A DNA stretch of 5,746 nt, taken from contig JBIQHP010000116.1 of NCBI GenBank assembly GCA_044508495.1, positions 1 to 5,746 of the forward strand, given 5' to 3'. Below the pieces are notes generated by a model. It made no database searches and had not been told where the DNA came from. It was given only the letters and a program-made list of their open reading frames with translations. Position 1 is the first letter of the stretch, and each line of letters opens with the position of its first letter. The stretch comes from Terrimesophilobacter sp044508495 (GTDB lineage: Bacteria > Actinomycetota > Actinomycetes > Actinomycetales > Microbacteriaceae). Below are positions 1 to 5,746 of this stretch, one piece after another. The translations under genes and the position numbers were made by a program.

Positions 1-370
1 TGATCTCCTTGAGCACGGCCTTGAGCCGCTCCTCGAACTCGCCGCGGTACTTCGCCCCGGCGACGAGGGCCGCGAGATCGAGCGACACGAGCCGCTTGTT
101 CTTGAGCGAGTCGGCGACGTCCCCCGCGACGATGCGCTGGGCGAGGCCCTCCACGACGGCGGTCTTGCCGACTCCGGGCTCGCCGATGAGCACGGGGTTG
201 TTCTTCGTGCGCCGCGTGAGCACCTGGCTCACCCGGCGGATCTCCGCGTCGCGCCCGATGACCGGATCCAGCTTGCCGGTCCGTGCGATCGCGGTGAGAT
301 CCACGCCGTACTGCTCGAGGGCCGTCTTCTGCTCCTCGTCGCTGGCCGGTGCCCCCTGCATGTTGGCCAC
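1..370 (-). CDS. clpB: ATP-dependent chaperone ClpB, N-terminal 123 residues (3' end of gene outside window)
   Basis: ClpB is a hexameric AAA+ disaggregase that threads aggregated proteins through its pore with help from DnaK; it acts in the cytoplasm. The frame reads MANMQGAPASDEEQ, then the conserved pre-AAA1 stretch GKLDPVIGRDAEIRR (residues 32-46), RRTKNNPVLI, Walker A GEPGVGKT (63-70), VVEGLAQRIV, and the pore-loop segment GAKYRGEFEERLK (105-117). GAKYRGEFEER is the ClpB form; ClpC usually has GSRYRGDFEER. Walker B and the second AAA+ module lie beyond the left edge. The GTG at 370 is chosen as start because GGAAGGG sits 6 bases upstream; the ATG at 361 (residue 4) would be 15 bases from it. 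The protein starts near the equivalent of residue 155 of E. coli ClpB, so the mobile Clp_N domain is missing. The upstream HAIR operator supports the ClpB identity. Confidence 0.93.
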   Translation of the reverse strand, partial: MANMQGAPASDEEQKTALEQYGVDLTAIARTGKLDPVIGRDAEIRRVSQVLTRRTKNNPVLIGEPGVGKTAVVEGLAQRIVAGDVADSLKNKRLVSLDLAALVAGAKYRGEFEERLKAVLKEI

Positions 371-376
371 GCTATA

Positions 377-383
377 CCCTTCC
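377..383 (-). promoter_or_regulatory. Ribosome binding site of clpB
   Basis: On the minus strand GGAAGGG ends 6 bases before the GTG at 370. This purine-rich match to the anti-Shine-Dalgarno sequence fixes the GTG as the likely start, and therefore the N-domain-less form of ClpB. Confidence 0.7.
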
Positions 384-400
384 ACTTGTCGTCGACTGAA

Positions 401-421
401 CTTGAGTCTGTTCGGCTCAAG
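401..421 (-). promoter_or_regulatory. HAIR operator (HspR binding site) upstream of clpB
   Basis: The minus strand reads CTTGAGC, seven bases, ACTCAAG. The known HspR-associated inverted repeat is CTTGAGT-N7-ACTCAAG, so 13 of 14 arm positions match, with the exact 7-base spacer. It lies 30 bases upstream of the clpB start, inside a locally AT-richer stretch (about 371-450), where a promoter is expected. In Streptomyces and mycobacteria HspR, with DnaK as co-repressor, represses clpB and the dnaK operon through this element. The inference is that this clpB is derepressed by heat shock. I could not assign convincing -35 and -10 boxes around it. Confidence 0.88.
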
Positions 422-455
422 TTTACTATCATTTCGTGCGCCATACCACTGGCTG

Positions 456-478
456 CCACGAGACGAGCATCGTCGCGG
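456..478 (-). terminator. Candidate imperfect hairpin after the surface-protein gene
   Basis: On the minus strand, 27 bases after the TGA at 505-507, GACGA and TCGTC flank a three-base TGC loop. Four more pairs (one a G-T wobble) extend the stem after a two-base bulge. There is no T-run afterwards, so it is not a classical intrinsic terminator. It is the only reasonable stem seen between the surface-protein stop and the clpB operator. It may equally be chance. Confidence 0.22.
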
Positions 479-504
479 AAGAGAGAGGGCTCAGCCGAGG
501 AGCG

Positions 505-3500
505 TCACGCCCGGCTCGAGGACGGGTGCGGCTGCTCCCTGCGCCTTCTCCCCACGAGCACCAGGGCGAGGCCGGCCAGCAGCAGGAGCCAGCCGAGGCC
601 GGATGCGGGACCCGGCGACGCGCCTGTTCCGGCGAGGTGAGGGTCGGTGGGTCCGGCCGGCTCGAGGCGCGCATCCTTGAAGAGGTTCACGTAGACATTG
701 CGGACGTCGATGCCGTCGAACTCCGGGTCCGCACTGGACACCGTGTGGCTGAGCGTCACGACCGTCGATCCGGGAGGAAGGTCGCTGAGCGGACGGCTCG
801 GGTCGGCCCAGCGAACCAGGATCTGGTGCTCGCTCGTGTCGCCGGCCAGGATCCTGAGCACCGCACGCGAGACCCAGGTCGTGCCGCCGTCGAGCGAGAA
901 CTGCGCGAACGGCAGGCCGCCGCCGTAGGCCGAGGTGATCGTGATGTACACGTCGGCCGTCGGGGCCTTCGCGAGCTTGATCGTGTAGGAGTCCATGAGC
1001 GGGCCATCCGGATGCACGTTCGTCCACCCGCCGGTCTCGACGATGACGATCGCATCCTTGCCGCCCCGGCCGTCGAAGACGTACGGCGGGGCGATGTTGA
1101 CGGCGAAGGCGCTCAGCAGGAGGACGACCCCGTCCTCGCCGGGCAGCCCGATCGGCGTCGACGGAGGGTCGACGGCGACGATCGACGGCGCCGCGGTGAA
1201 GCCGTAGAGATCGAGCGACAGACCGCCTCCGACGACCGTCCACCAGAGCGGGTCGAACACGATCGCGGACGTGTCCGCGGCCTGAATCTCGACCGTGCTG
1301 TGGCCGGTTCCGCCGTCGAGCGAGACGAAGCCCTGCTCGACGTATCCGCTCGCCGGAGCGAAGACTCCGACCGGGACGCTCGTCACGAAGACGAACTCGT
1401 CGTCGCCGGTTCCCGCCTCCATCCTCAGCTCCGAACGGTTGGAGTTGACGAGGAAGCGGTCGTCTCCCGCACCGCCGTAGAGCGCGGCGGGCCGGCTGAT
1501 CCCCGGGCTCAGCCAGCCGAGCTCGGTGAGGGCCGTGGGGAAGGCGTCCTCGTCCTGAAGGAACTGCCCTGTGCGCTCGGTGTCGAAGAACTGCCCGACG
1601 ATGAAGGTGTCGTCGCCGTCCCCGCCGTTCACGGTCGACGGCGAGCTCGTGTCGTCGAACACGAAGAGGTCGTTCCCGTCGAGCCCGTTGACGGTGAGCT
1701 TGCCGTTCACGCTCCGGTCGTAGCTGATCCGCTCCACCGTGCTCTCACCGCTCGCGACGGCGACGAACGCCGGCCGCGAGGCCGGGAGGCCGGGGATGTA
1801 GGTCACGGCGCGCAGCAGCACGACATCGTCGCCGTCCGCGGCGTTCACGGTCAGGGTGTTGATCGCGAACGGGTCGGTGCCGGTTCCGACCACCTCGATG
1901 CGGGTCTCGTGCGCGTCGGGGTCGTCGATGCCCCACGCCGTCACCTCGACGTGGTTCGAGCCGTTCTGACCGTCCACCCGGAGGGAGTTCTGGATCGGCA
2001 GGCCGAGGAAGTCGTCGGCGGCGGTGCCGAGGTGCGTGCCCGGGAGGATGGTGATGCGCGTGATGACCACGAGGTCGTCGCCGTCCGACGAGACGGATGC
2101 CGCGGTCGCTCCTCCGTACACCGTCGTCTGCCCGTCGAGGAAGGTCTCGAAGAAGGTCACGGTGTCGTCGCCGTTGCCGCCGAAGACCTCGATCGTGGCA
2201 TCCGGGTCGGTGCCCGTCACCGTTCCGCCGAAGTAGGCGGTCGTCGCGACCGGCGCTGCGGGGTCCTGGCCGTACGCGGTCCGGACGATGACGTTCGAAC
2301 CCTCGATGAGCGTGCCGATCGGAGCCGAGAAATCGTTGCCCATCCTCAGCTCGACCTCGTCCTTGGCCATGGCCCCGCCGACCAGGATCTGCACCAGGCC
2401 GTCCACGGACTCGCCCGTTGCGAGAAGGGTGAGGTCCTCATCGGGTCCGCCGGCGACGAACGGCACCGTGATGCGAACCGCGCCGTCGGAGGACCGGGCC
2501 AGCAGCAGGTTGAGCGATCCGGTGGCCTCCGTCACGAACACGCCGTCGCGACCATCGGCCAGCAGCCGCCCGTCGTCCGCGGTGTCGACGACGACATCCG
2601 CCGTCCCCGTCGCGGTCCCGATACGGCCGCCCGGGGCGGTCAGGTCGATGTCGTGCCCGGTCACCCGCGTCGTCCCGTCGTCGACGTCGTTCAGGATCGA
2701 CCCCGCGAGGGCGGCGAGTGCCACGTCGCCGGCGGAGGCGACGACCGAGCCCAGCACGAGATCGCCGGTCACCTGGGCGATGAAGACGCCGCCCGGAGCG
2801 GAAGCGACGAGCTTGCCGCGAGCCGCGTTCGACGAGCGGATCTCGAGAACGTTCACGGCCGGCTCGACCCGGCCGATCGTGCCGTTCGCGGTGAGGGTCA
2901 CGACGGTGCCGATGACACGGGCGTCGCCGTCGTCGACCGCGTCGAGGATCGAGGCGCCGGTGTCCTGCGCGGTGAGGGTCACATCCGAGTCGGTGGACTC
3001 GATCGTGCCCACGAGCAGGTCGCCGTGGACTTCGACCGAGACGATCTCGCCGTTGGTGAACAGGTCGATCCGGCCTGATCCGTTACTCGTCGAGTAGACG
3101 ATCGACGGGTCCTGCTTGCTCACGAGGGCGGCGTCGATGTCCGTGTGCACGTCGAAGTCGATGGTCGTGGTCGCCGACTCGTGCCGGATGCCGATGACCT
3201 CGCCCGCGGAGACGTCCTGGAAGACGTACGCGCTGTCCTCCGGCGTCGTGTCGTCGCCGAATGCGATGAGCAGGACGTCGCCGTAGGAGAACGTCTGGTC
3301 GAAGTAGAAGAACACCGAATACAGGCCGGTCGGGGGGGAGACGAGGCCGCCATAGTTCGCGCCCGGAGCGTCGTAGACGTCGTTCTGGATCTCATGGCCC
3401 TGGAACGGCGCCGGCTCGGTGCCGACCAGGGTGTCGCCGATGACGAGGTCGATGTGCTTTCCCGCATGGATCTGCTGGATCGTCCAGACGAGCGGCGTCG

Positions 3501-5746
3501 TCTCGCCGCTGCGCCGGATGACCGTGAGATCGACCACGACGTCGGTCTTGGCGTCGAGCACGATCGAGACCTCGCGCTTCGTGATGGGGTCGGGGGCGGT
3601 CCCATAGGCGCTCTCGATGAGCTGGACCACGACCGGAACCCGCCCGGTCGTGCCGTCGCCGAGCGTTCCGATGCTGCCGTTCGAGGCGGTCAGCTCGACG
3701 ACGTTCGCGATGATCGCCACGACGCCGGTCTCCGAGAGCACGTCGCCGTTGCGGTTGTCGACGACGACCGTGCCGATCGGGTTGTAGATCGTCCCGGTGA
3801 GGGTGATCGAGTTGTCCGCGCCGCCCAGGAGGTAGTTCACGACCTCGACCCGGGTCTCGGTGAACACCGGCGGCCGGATGGTGTAGCGGAAGACCTCCGC
3901 CTCGTTGTAGGCGCGCAGGCTGACCGTCGCGGCGAGGTCCTCGAGGTTCACGACGTCGATCCCGCTCAGCACGAGGTCGCGGTCGGACCAGTTGTAGATC
4001 CGCACGAAGTCGAAGGTGCTCCGGATCTGGAAGCTGCCGCGGGTGCCGGTGAGGGTGCGGTCGCCGCCCGCGCCGTTCACGTTGATCGTGAAGTCCGCGG
4101 TCGTGCCTCCGTCGTTGTCGATCTGGTCCACGTGAATCGTCACGTCGTCCGGTACGCGGTCGCCGACGCCGTAGTAGGTGCCGTTGCCGTCGCTCACCTC
4201 GACGCCGTACTTCTTGAGGATCGTCCCGTCCGCGGCGATGTAGAGCTGCGGATTGTCGTCGTGGAGGATGACGTCGGCCTCCCACACGATCGGCCGGTTG
4301 CCGGTGTTGGTGATGCCGCCGCTCTTCGAGCCGCCGTCGAAGAGACCCTTGCTCTGGTGGGTCTCGCGAGTCCAGCCCGGGTTGTTCTGCACGGTGTCGA
4401 CGTACAGGTGCGCCGTCTCGACGAGCACCGTGGGCTCGGTGAGCACCTTCGACGTGGTCACGTAGTCGATGTTCGCGGTCGAGTCGGTGTCGCCACCGAG
4501 GCAGCCGCAACTGGCGTTCGAGACGGAGGAGGCGAAGAGCCCGGTCGAGAGAGCCGCCAGGCGCATCCGCTCCCAGGCCGTCAGGACGACGCCGGCATGC
4601 ACCGTGATGGTCGCGCCGCCGCGGATCTGGACGGTACTCGTCGCATCGGAGTCGGCGCCGAGAGCGCGCGCCCGGCTGTAGGCGTAGGAGGTCAGGCGCC
4701 CACCGTTGCCGCCGGGAGTGGTCCCCATGGTGGCGACGATGTCGAGCTCGTCGCCACGGAGCACGGTCGTCGCGCCGGCCACGTCGATGTCGACGGAGGC
4801 GGTGACGTAGAGCCCGCAGTTGCCTCCGCAGTCGTTGCCGCTCGAGTCGGCGCCCAGGCCGGAGGCGTCGGCGGACGCCGAGACGTCCCCGTTCGGCTGC
4901 ACATAGCCCCGGATGCCGAGCAGGTGCTCGGCGATGAGCGACCCGTCGATGTCGATCGTCGTCTTGGCGGTGAGGCTGGCCTTCGATCGGGCATCGACGC
5001 CCGAGCCGAGGCCGCCGGCCTTCGCGGAGGAGTAGGCGCGCACGTCGCCGCGGGTCGTGGACTCGATCTGCAGGTTCCACTTCGACTCGACGACGGCCCC
5101 GGCCCCGACGGTGATGACGGTGTCGATGTTGACGGTGGAGCTCGACTGCGAAGCCCCGATCGCGATGAAGCCGCCGCCGCCGTTGGTCGAGTCGGAGGAT
5201 CCCATGCCGAGCGCATCCGTGGTGAGCGTGAAGTCGCCGCCGCTCGTGACCTTCGCGCCGCCGCCGATCGTCACCGCGATGTCGGCGTCGACGAAGGTCG
5301 TGGTCTCGGCCCTCTGCACGTTGACGAAGCCGCCGCCGGCCGAGCGGACGGTCGTCGAGGACATCCGGGCGCCGTTCGGCACGGTGCCGAACTGCGAGAT
5401 CGGCTTGAGGAGCTGCGTGCCCGAGGCACCGGCGGTGAGGTCGATGACGATGCGCCCGATGCCGGTCCCGGCGCCGAGATCCACCGGCCCGGCGAGGAAG
5501 GACCCTGCTTCGTCGCCCGCACCCCGATCCTCGATGCCGAGGTCGATGACCGGCCCGCCGAGGGTGTGGGAGAGCTGGAAGGAACCCGGGCCCTGGTTGA
5601 CGACGTAGTACTGCTCGCCATCGACGAGACCGTCGATCGGGCGGGCGTCAGCCTTGAAGAGCTTGTGGACGACCTCGGCCGCCTCGGGCGTGGTGTCGGG
5701 GGTGAGGAGGAGGTACTCCCGCGGAACGTAGACGGTGACGCAGCCG
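505..5746 (-). CDS. Giant repeat-rich, sortase-anchored cell-surface protein (C-terminal 1746 residues; 5' end outside window)
   Basis: I do not recognise a named gene. The frame is open from the right edge to TGA at 505-507. A GTG at 5484 could be mistaken for a start, but coherent coding sequence continues upstream of it to 5745, so the true start lies outside. Numbering residues from 5745: a VDG...YYV...FQL motif (37-64); six solenoid-like repeats (148-450); a beta-rich middle part without clear tandem repeats (451-907), with one diverged SIGTLGDGTT copy near 673-708; two tandem SILxxVDDG repeats (908-1075); scattered GGxGxDD motifs (1189-1568); a Calx-beta-like domain (1572-1689); LAGTG (1704-1708), a 16-residue hydrophobic stretch and RRRR. 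The composition is rich in V, T, D and G, very poor in lysine, and has only five cysteines, as expected of an exported acidic beta-rich protein. Such repeats occur in giant exoproteins of Gram-negative bacteria and cyanobacteria. An adhesin or matrix role is inferred; the ligand is unknown. The gene lies upstream of clpB in the same direction, 134 bases away. Confidence 0.88.
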   Translation of the reverse strand, partial: GCVTVYVPREYLLLTPDTTPEAAEVVHKLFKADARPIDGLVDGEQYYVVNQGPGSFQLSHTLGGPVIDLGIEDRGAGDEAGSFLAGPVDLGAGTGIGRIVIDLTAGASGTQLLKPISQFGTVPNGARMSSTTVRSAGGGFVNVQRAETTTFVDADIAVTIGGGAKVTSGGDFTLTTDALGMGSSDSTNGGGGFIAIGASQSSSTVNIDTVITVGAGAVVESKWNLQIESTTRGDVRAYSSAKAGGLGSGVDARSKASLTAKTTIDIDGSLIAEHLLGIRGYVQPNGDVSASADASGLGADSSGNDCGGNCGLYVTASVDIDVAGATTVLRGDELDIVATMGTTPGGNGGRLTSYAYSRARALGADSDATSTVQIRGGATITVHAGVVLTAWERMRLAALSTGLFASSVSNASCGCLGGDTDSTANIDYVTTSKVLTEPTVLVETAHLYVDTVQNNPGWTRETHQSKGLFDGGSKSGGITNTGNRPIVWEADVILHDDNPQLYIAADGTILKKYGVEVSDGNGTYYGVGDRVPDDVTIHVDQIDNDGGTTADFTINVNGAGGDRTLTGTRGSFQIRSTFDFVRIYNWSDRDLVLSGIDVVNLEDLAATVSLRAYNEAEVFRYTIRPPVFTETRVEVVNYLLGGADNSITLTGTIYNPIGTVVVDNRNGDVLSETGVVAIIANVVELTASNGSIGTLGDGTTGRVPVVVQLIESAYGTAPDPITKREVSIVLDAKTDVVVDLTVIRRSGETTPLVWTIQQIHAGKHIDLVIGDTLVGTEPAPFQGHEIQNDVYDAPGANYGGLVSPPTGLYSVFFYFDQTFSYGDVLLIAFGDDTTPEDSAYVFQDVSAGEVIGIRHESATTTIDFDVHTDIDAALVSKQDPSIVYSTSNGSGRIDLFTNGEIVSVEVHGDLLVGTIESTDSDVTLTAQDTGASILDAVDDGDARVIGTVVTLTANGTIGRVEPAVNVLEIRSSNAARGKLVASAPGGVFIAQVTGDLVLGSVVASAGDVALAALAGSILNDVDDGTTRVTGHDIDLTAPGGRIGTATGTADVVVDTADDGRLLADGRDGVFVTEATGSLNLLLARSSDGAVRITVPFVAGGPDEDLTLLATGESVDGLVQILVGGAMAKDEVELRMGNDFSAPIGTLIEGSNVIVRTAYGQDPAAPVATTAYFGGTVTGTDPDATIEVFGGNGDDTVTFFETFLDGQTTVYGGATAASVSSDGDDLVVITRITILPGTHLGTAADDFLGLPIQNSLRVDGQNGSNHVEVTAWGIDDPDAHETRIEVVGTGTDPFAINTLTVNAADGDDVVLLRAVTYIPGLPASRPAFVAVASGESTVERISYDRSVNGKLTVNGLDGNDLFVFDDTSSPSTVNGGDGDDTFIVGQFFDTERTGQFLQDEDAFPTALTELGWLSPGISRPAALYGGAGDDRFLVNSNRSELRMEAGTGDDEFVFVTSVPVGVFAPASGYVEQGFVSLDGGTGHSTVEIQAADTSAIVFDPLWWTVVGGGLSLDLYGFTAAPSIVAVDPPSTPIGLPGEDGVVLLLSAFAVNIAPPYVFDGRGGKDAIVIVETGGWTNVHPDGPLMDSYTIKLAKAPTADVYITITSAYGGGLPFAQFSLDGGTTWVSRAVLRILAGDTSEHQILVRWADPSRPLSDLPPGSTVVTLSHTVSSADPEFDGIDVRNVYVNLFKDARLEPAGPTDPHLAGTGASPGPASGLGWLLLLAGLALVLVGRRRREQPHPSSSRA
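508..636 (-). other. C-terminal cell-wall sorting signal, LAGTG type
   Basis: The last 43 residues are LAGTG, a Pro/Gly/Ser linker (ASPGPAS), a 16-residue hydrophobic run containing WLLLLAGLALVLV, then RRRR and a short polar tail. This is the standard three-part sorting signal. LAXTG rather than LPXTG is the motif known for class E sortases of high-GC actinobacteria. Cleavage would fall between T and G, leaving the protein attached to the cell wall. No sortase gene is visible in the window. Confidence 0.87.
679..1032 (-). other. Calx-beta-like beta-sandwich domain before the anchor
   Basis: Residues 1572-1689 of the visible protein include DSYTIKLAKAPTADVYITI, FSLDGGTTW, a run of alternating hydrophobic residues (AVLRILAGDT) and a VVTLSHTVSSADPEFDGI segment. 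The DSYxxxLxKAPTADVxI opening followed by a TVxVxxVDD-like closing strand resembles Calx-beta-type domains in giant exoproteins. The assignment rests on recalled patterns, and the acidic calcium-binding residues of true Calx-beta domains are not clearly all present. It probably acts as a stalk next to the wall anchor. Confidence 0.45.
1042..2181 (-). repeat. Scattered RTX-like calcium-binding motifs (GGxGxDDxu)
   Basis: Ten single motifs occur at irregular distances, in protein order: GGNGDDTVT (2155-2181), SDGDDLVV (2065-2088), DGQNGSNHVEV (1942-1974), NAADGDDVVLL (1813-1845), NGLDGNDLFVF (1657-1689), NGGDGDDTFIV (1597-1629), YGGAGDDRFLV (1447-1479), AGTGDDEFVFV (1390-1419), DGGTGHSTVEI (1285-1317) and DGRGGKDAIVI (1042-1074). 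Five of them (2181, 1689, 1629, 1479 and 1419) fit the RTX nonapeptide GGxGxDxUx well; the others are degenerate. True RTX toxins carry tandem blocks, which are needed for the parallel beta-roll. Here each motif stands alone between beta strands, so calcium binding is plausible but not certain. Confidence 0.62.
2521..3024 (-). repeat. Two tandem SILxxVDDG repeats (86 and 82 residues)
   Basis: Copy A (2767-3024) and copy B (2521-2766) share the same order of blocks: GDLLVGTIESTDSDVTL versus GDLVLGSVVASAGDVAL; GASILDAVDDGDARVIG versus GSILNDVDDGTTRVTG; VVTLTANGTIG versus DIDLTAPGGRIG; GKLVASAPGGVFIAQVTG versus GRLLADGRDGVFVTEATG. A third copy begins at 2520 with SLNLLLARSSDGAVRITV and then diverges. 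A diverged SIGTLGDGTTGR copy sits near 3622-3729. The short alternating strands and glycine turns suggest coils of a beta-helix. The repeat type is known to me from giant exoproteins of other phyla. Confidence 0.75.
4396..5304 (-). repeat. Six degenerate 52-59-residue repeats, probable beta-solenoid
   Basis: The unit is roughly S-T-x-x-ID-x3-5-V-x-x-G-A-x-V-x5-L-x-I, followed by an Ala/Ser/Gly-rich stretch with GLG or ALG. Unit cores are VDADIAVTIGGGAKV, STVNIDTVITVGAGAVV, KTTIDIDGSLIAEHL, ASVDIDVAGATTVLRG, STVQIRGGATITVHAG and STANIDYVTTSKVLTE. The spacing between the successive ID-like positions is about 52, 59, 54, 54 and 52 residues. The linkers (GGLGSGVDARSKA, ASGLGADSSGND, ARALGADSDA) are related to each other. 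The regular period and alternating hydrophobic residues suggest a parallel beta-helix. The array probably continues in degenerate form toward the N-terminus. Confidence 0.68.
5554..5640 (-). repeat. Single VDG...YYV...FQL...LGG motif near the right edge
   Basis: Visible residues 37-64 include IDGLVDGEQYYVV, GSFQLSHTLGG. This matches a motif I recall from giant extracellular repeat proteins, where xGLVDGxxYYVxxxxxxxxQL is repeated many times along the chain. Only one copy falls within the window; more are expected beyond the right edge. Confidence 0.5.

Noticed and set aside
491..499. GGCTGAGCC palindrome on the minus strand after the surface-protein stop.
   Set aside because: The loop would be a single base, so it cannot form a usable hairpin.
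9..680. A 223-codon plus-strand frame over the clpB start region.
   Set aside because: Antisense to clpB, whose Walker A and pore-loop motifs are unmistakable on the minus strand; it also crosses the operator.
436..3078. An 880-codon open frame on the plus strand, opposite the surface-protein gene.
   Set aside because: It lies wholly antisense to a well-supported gene. Its product is a monotonous R/V/D/H/E-rich sequence, the usual result of reading the opposite strand of GC-rich codons. It has no recognisable domain.
3332..3338. Run of seven G (seven C on the coding strand), a possible slippage or phase-variation site.
   Set aside because: It encodes SPP in an intact frame and seven bases is short for phase variation; in GC-rich DNA it can occur by chance.
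3392..5080. A 562-codon minus-strand frame inside the surface-protein gene.
   Set aside because: Arginine-rich off-frame translation of the real gene; no motifs. The in-frame protein has clear repeats across the same span.
5482..5484. GTG as the translation start of the surface protein.
   Set aside because: The frame stays open to the right edge, and the upstream residues carry the VDG...YYV...FQL...LGG motif typical of the same protein class, so the GTG is an internal valine.
1..5746. Search for RNA genes, CRISPR arrays, insertion-sequence ends and defence-system genes.
   Set aside because: None seen: the window is almost fully occupied by the two coding regions, and the 134-base gap holds only the operator, ribosome binding site and a weak hairpin.

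Overview
The window is high-GC DNA with strong GC bias at third codon positions. It holds parts of two protein genes, both on the minus strand, so the order of transcription runs from right to left. The organism is most likely a high-GC actinobacterium. Three things point there: a HAIR-type operator (the HspR heat-shock repressor site) in front of clpB, a C-terminal LAGTG wall-sorting signal of the LAXTG type used by actinobacterial class E sortases, and the ClpB sequence itself. Microbacteriaceae is my best guess, but that is from memory of similar ClpB N-termini, not a search.

Layout. Positions 505-5746 are one uninterrupted minus-strand reading frame: the C-terminal 1746 residues of a giant, secreted, repeat-rich surface protein whose N-terminus lies beyond the right edge. 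From N to C it shows a VDG...YYV...FQL motif, six 52-59-residue repeats that look like a beta-solenoid, a long beta-rich middle part, two tandem SILxxVDDG repeats of 82-86 residues, about ten scattered RTX-like GGxGxDD motifs, a Calx-beta-like domain, and a sorting signal (LAGTG, hydrophobic stretch, four arginines). Positions 371-504 are intergenic. They hold a weak candidate terminator hairpin, a near-perfect HAIR operator, and a ribosome binding site. Positions 1-370 are the first 123 residues of ClpB, starting directly at the first AAA+ module, without the usual N-terminal domain; the gene runs off the left edge.

How the parts work together. The ClpB chaperone is probably repressed by HspR and induced by heat or protein-folding stress. 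The surface protein is probably exported, cleaved at LAGTG and linked to the cell wall, perhaps as an adhesin or matrix protein with calcium-stabilised segments. Nothing links the two genes functionally beyond adjacency and shared direction. No RNA gene, mobile element, CRISPR array or multi-gene novel system is visible. The most distinctive item is the wall-anchored giant protein built from repeat types better known from Gram-negative and cyanobacterial giant exoproteins.
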